DNA from: Acidobacteriota bacterium
Lineage (GTDB): Bacteria; Acidobacteriota; Blastocatellia; Pyrinomonadales; Pyrinomonadaceae
Reading direction: 5' to 3'
Assembly: GCA_029862725.1 (NCBI GenBank)
Contig: JAOTWT010000220.1
Span: 1 to 5,816, forward strand
Length of the DNA: 5,816 bases
In this document: piece after piece, positions 3,987-5,816 of the stretch
Layout of the letters: each line of letters opens with the position of its first letter
How positions within the stretch are numbered: the first letter of the stretch is position 1
Translations under genes and position numbers: made by a program
The notes under the pieces: model-generated
What the model was told of the DNA's origin: nothing
Database searches by the model: none
What the model saw: the letters and a program-made list of their open reading frames with translations, nothing else

Positions 3987-5816
3987 TTAATCGGCGGCGT
4001 TTTCGGATCGTTCCTTGTCTCCTTTCAGGATCTTGATCGCTCTGTCGATGTGCTCGGAATCCCCGAGCAAGACCAGTATATCCTGTTCTCGGATCTCAAA
4101 ATCTGCACCCGGATTTACTTCTGTTTGGCCGTCGCGAATAACAGCAATAACGGTAGCCCCGGATCTACTCCGCAAATTTAATCCGGCAAATGTCTTTTGT
4201 ATTGCGGCCGCACCTTTATTGATCTGGCAATTCCCGGTAGTCGCCGTATGTAGAGCGGTGTTTAGATTCGAAATCCGGGTGTCTTCCGGCATCGCACGTG
4301 CGCGAAGCACTTCGTAACTCTGACGGCGAATGACATCGGTCTGGCTTTCGATCACCGGCCTCGCCACGCCGTAGCGCTGAAGGACCCGCGAAAAGATCTC
4401 GATGCTGGTTTCAAATTCAACCGGTATGACTTCACTCGCACCGAGTTTAACCAGCTCAGTAATTTCGGAGATGTGTTGAGTACGGACAAGAATGTAAAGG
4501 TCCTTGTTCAAGAGCCGTGCCTGGCTAACGGCACGTCTCGTCGCAACCGGGTCAGAAATGGCGAGCACCAGAGCGTTTGAATTTTCGACCCCCGCATTTT
4601 TAAGCAGTTGTCGCCTCGTGGCGTCGCCGAAATTTATTTTCTCGCCTTTCGCCCTTGCGCGGCGTACCTTTTCGCTATTTATCTCAAGGATCGTGTACGG
4701 CACAAGGGCATTCTTGAGCACCCGCGCGAGATGCTGTCCGTTTATCCCGTAACCCACGATAATAACGTGATTATTGAGCCCGCCGCTCGAAGTGACATGG
4801 ATACTTTCAGCAGTGTCTTCTGCTTCTGTAGATTCGCGCGGGCCTATGAGCGACTGCACAAAATAACCAAACCGCGGAGCTATTCCGATCAGGAAGGGCG
4901 TCGCGAACATCGAGATTATCGAGGCCGCCAAAAACACCTGGTAATCCGTGGCCGGCAAAAGATCCGTTCCGCGGCCGGCTTTTGCGAGGACAAAAGAAAA
5001 TTCACCGATTTGGGCGAGGCCCAGACCCGTCATCGCGGCGACCCGTAGAGGAAAACCAAGGAGACGGATCACCAGCAGCGTTATCAGGGCCTTCCCGACG
5101 ATCAGGAGCACGACCCAGAACAAAACTGTCGTTAAATTCTCAATCAACGAAGGGAGCGAAAGGAGAAGTCCGATTGAGACAAAAAATATACTGTTGAACA
5201 CATCGCGAAACGGAAGTATATCGGCCGTTACCTGGTGGCTGTATTCCGACTCCGAAAGGACCACGCCGGCGATAAATGCACCGATCGCAAGCGAGAGCCC
5301 GAACTGCTGCGTAATCCAGGCGGTTCCGAAACTGATGAGGGCGGCGGTCATCAATAACACTTCCGGGCTGTTAAGTTTTACTACCTGTTCGAGGATTTTA
5401 GGAATCAGGAACCACGCCAAAACGACGATCAGCGCGAGCGCCAGAAACGAGCCGCCGAGCGAGAGGACGATCTCCTTCGTCGACCCCGTGCCGCCGCCCG
5501 CGAGGAGCGGAACAAGCAGGATCATGAATACGATACTTACGTCCTGGAATAGCAGTATGCCGACACCCGCTCTTCCGTGCGGCGCATCTATTTCCCTGCG
5601 GTCGACATAGGTTTTGAGGACGATCGCCGTCGAAGATAACGCGAGCAGAAACCCGAAATAGATAGCCTGATTCAAATCCCGTCCAAGCAGGGTCGAGACC
5701 AAGGCGGTCGCGGCGATCGTCAGTCCGACTTGAAGACCGCCTCCGATCAGGACGAGGTTCTTCATCTCACGGAGCCGGCGGATTGAAAACTCGACGCCGA
5801 TTGTAAACAGGAGTAG
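3987..5816 (-). CDS. CPA2 cation:proton antiporter with TrkA-N and TrkA-C domains, N-terminus cut by window
   Basis: This KefB/YbaL-like antiporter would exchange K+ or Na+ for H+ across the inner membrane. The frame is open to the right edge; the first visible residues (LLLFTIGVEFS) are already family sequence, so the Met codon at 5763-5765 is internal and I estimate some 50-70 residues are missing. Counting 609 visible residues from the edge, the membrane domain fills about 1-325, with LSSTAIVLK (60-68), FQD (90-92), IGAFIAGVVLSES (178-190), FFVSIGLLLS (211-220) and GLAQIGEFSFVL (266-277). A polar linker (about 326-349) leads to a TrkA-N Rossmann domain with GYGING (355-360), an acidic Glu378 ending strand 2 (typical of NAD(H) rather than NADP binding) and GDAT (397-400). 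A TrkA-C ligand domain occupies about 505-600. The KefC glutathione-gating residues are not evident; the SEYSH..ADILPFRD segment looks more like YbaL. A STAS gene follows 38 nt downstream. Confidence 0.92.
   Translation of the reverse strand, partial: LLLFTIGVEFSIRRLREMKNLVLIGGGLQVGLTIAATALVSTLLGRDLNQAIYFGFLLALSSTAIVLKTYVDRREIDAPHGRAGVGILLFQDVSIVFMILLVPLLAGGGTGSTKEIVLSLGGSFLALALIVVLAWFLIPKILEQVVKLNSPEVLLMTAALISFGTAWITQQFGLSLAIGAFIAGVVLSESEYSHQVTADILPFRDVFNSIFFVSIGLLLSLPSLIENLTTVLFWVVLLIVGKALITLLVIRLLGFPLRVAAMTGLGLAQIGEFSFVLAKAGRGTDLLPATDYQVFLAASIISMFATPFLIGIAPRFGYFVQSLIGPRESTEAEDTAESIHVTSSGGLNNHVIIVGYGINGQHLARVLKNALVPYTILEINSEKVRRARAKGEKINFGDATRRQLLKNAGVENSNALVLAISDPVATRRAVSQARLLNKDLYILVRTQHISEITELVKLGASEVIPVEFETSIEIFSRVLQRYGVARPVIESQTDVIRRQSYEVLRARAMPEDTRISNLNTALHTATTGNCQINKGAAAIQKTFAGLNLRSRSGATVIAVIRDGQTEVNPGADFEIREQDILVLLGDSEHIDRAIKILKGDKERSENAAD

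Noticed and set aside
4948..5610. Long plus-strand open frame of 220 codons opposite the antiporter
   Set aside because: It is antisense to a well-supported CPA2 membrane domain, and its translation shows no recognisable domain.
5763..5765. Met codon as the start of the antiporter
   Set aside because: The frame continues open to the window edge with conserved CPA2 sequence (LLLFTIGVEFS), so this Met is internal.

Overview
The window looks like a piece of an Acidobacteriota chromosome, probably of the Blastocatellia/Pyrinomonadales type. This is inference: the 149-residue secreted protein at 3034-3483 has the WGG / E-F-D-C-A / K-C pattern I associate with that phylum, and the intergenic DNA carries GC-rich palindromic modules with degenerate 7-bp tandem repeats of a kind I associate with these genomes. 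No rRNA, tRNA, CRISPR array, transposase or phage gene is visible.

Layout, left to right. Positions 1-284 are non-coding: three diverged copies of a palindromic repeat module joined by AGGTGAC/GGGTGAC heptamers. They are followed by a strong intrinsic terminator (288-324), which probably ends transcription of a gene lying left of the window. Two plus-strand genes follow: an OlsB-like GNAT-fold N-acyltransferase (415-1209) and, with its own promoter candidate and a good Shine-Dalgarno, a small four-helix membrane protein (1355-1786). The convergent intergenic region 1787-1921 holds two inverted heptamer tracts around a terminator-like hairpin.

Everything to the right is on the minus strand: a secreted ARPP-1/DUF6569 protein (1922-2911), a small secreted WGG/FDCA/KC protein (3034-3483), a STAS-domain anti-anti-sigma-like protein (3619-3948) and a CPA2 (KefB/YbaL-like) cation:proton antiporter with C-terminal TrkA-N and TrkA-C domains (3987 to the right edge, N-terminus outside the window). 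Antiporter and STAS gene are 38 nt apart and probably co-transcribed. The two secreted-protein genes are separated by gaps of over 120 nt and may be independent units.

Most of this is housekeeping or envelope-related: membrane-lipid acylation, two exported proteins, ion/pH homeostasis and a possible stress-signalling partner. I found no convincing new multi-gene system. The items most worth a second look are the composite heptamer-palindrome repeats, the antiporter-STAS pairing, the exported ARPP-1 protein, and the paired ATCGAT palindromes at the start of the acyltransferase gene. Three start codons are set here from ribosome-binding sites or signal-peptide position and are shorter than the longest open frames.
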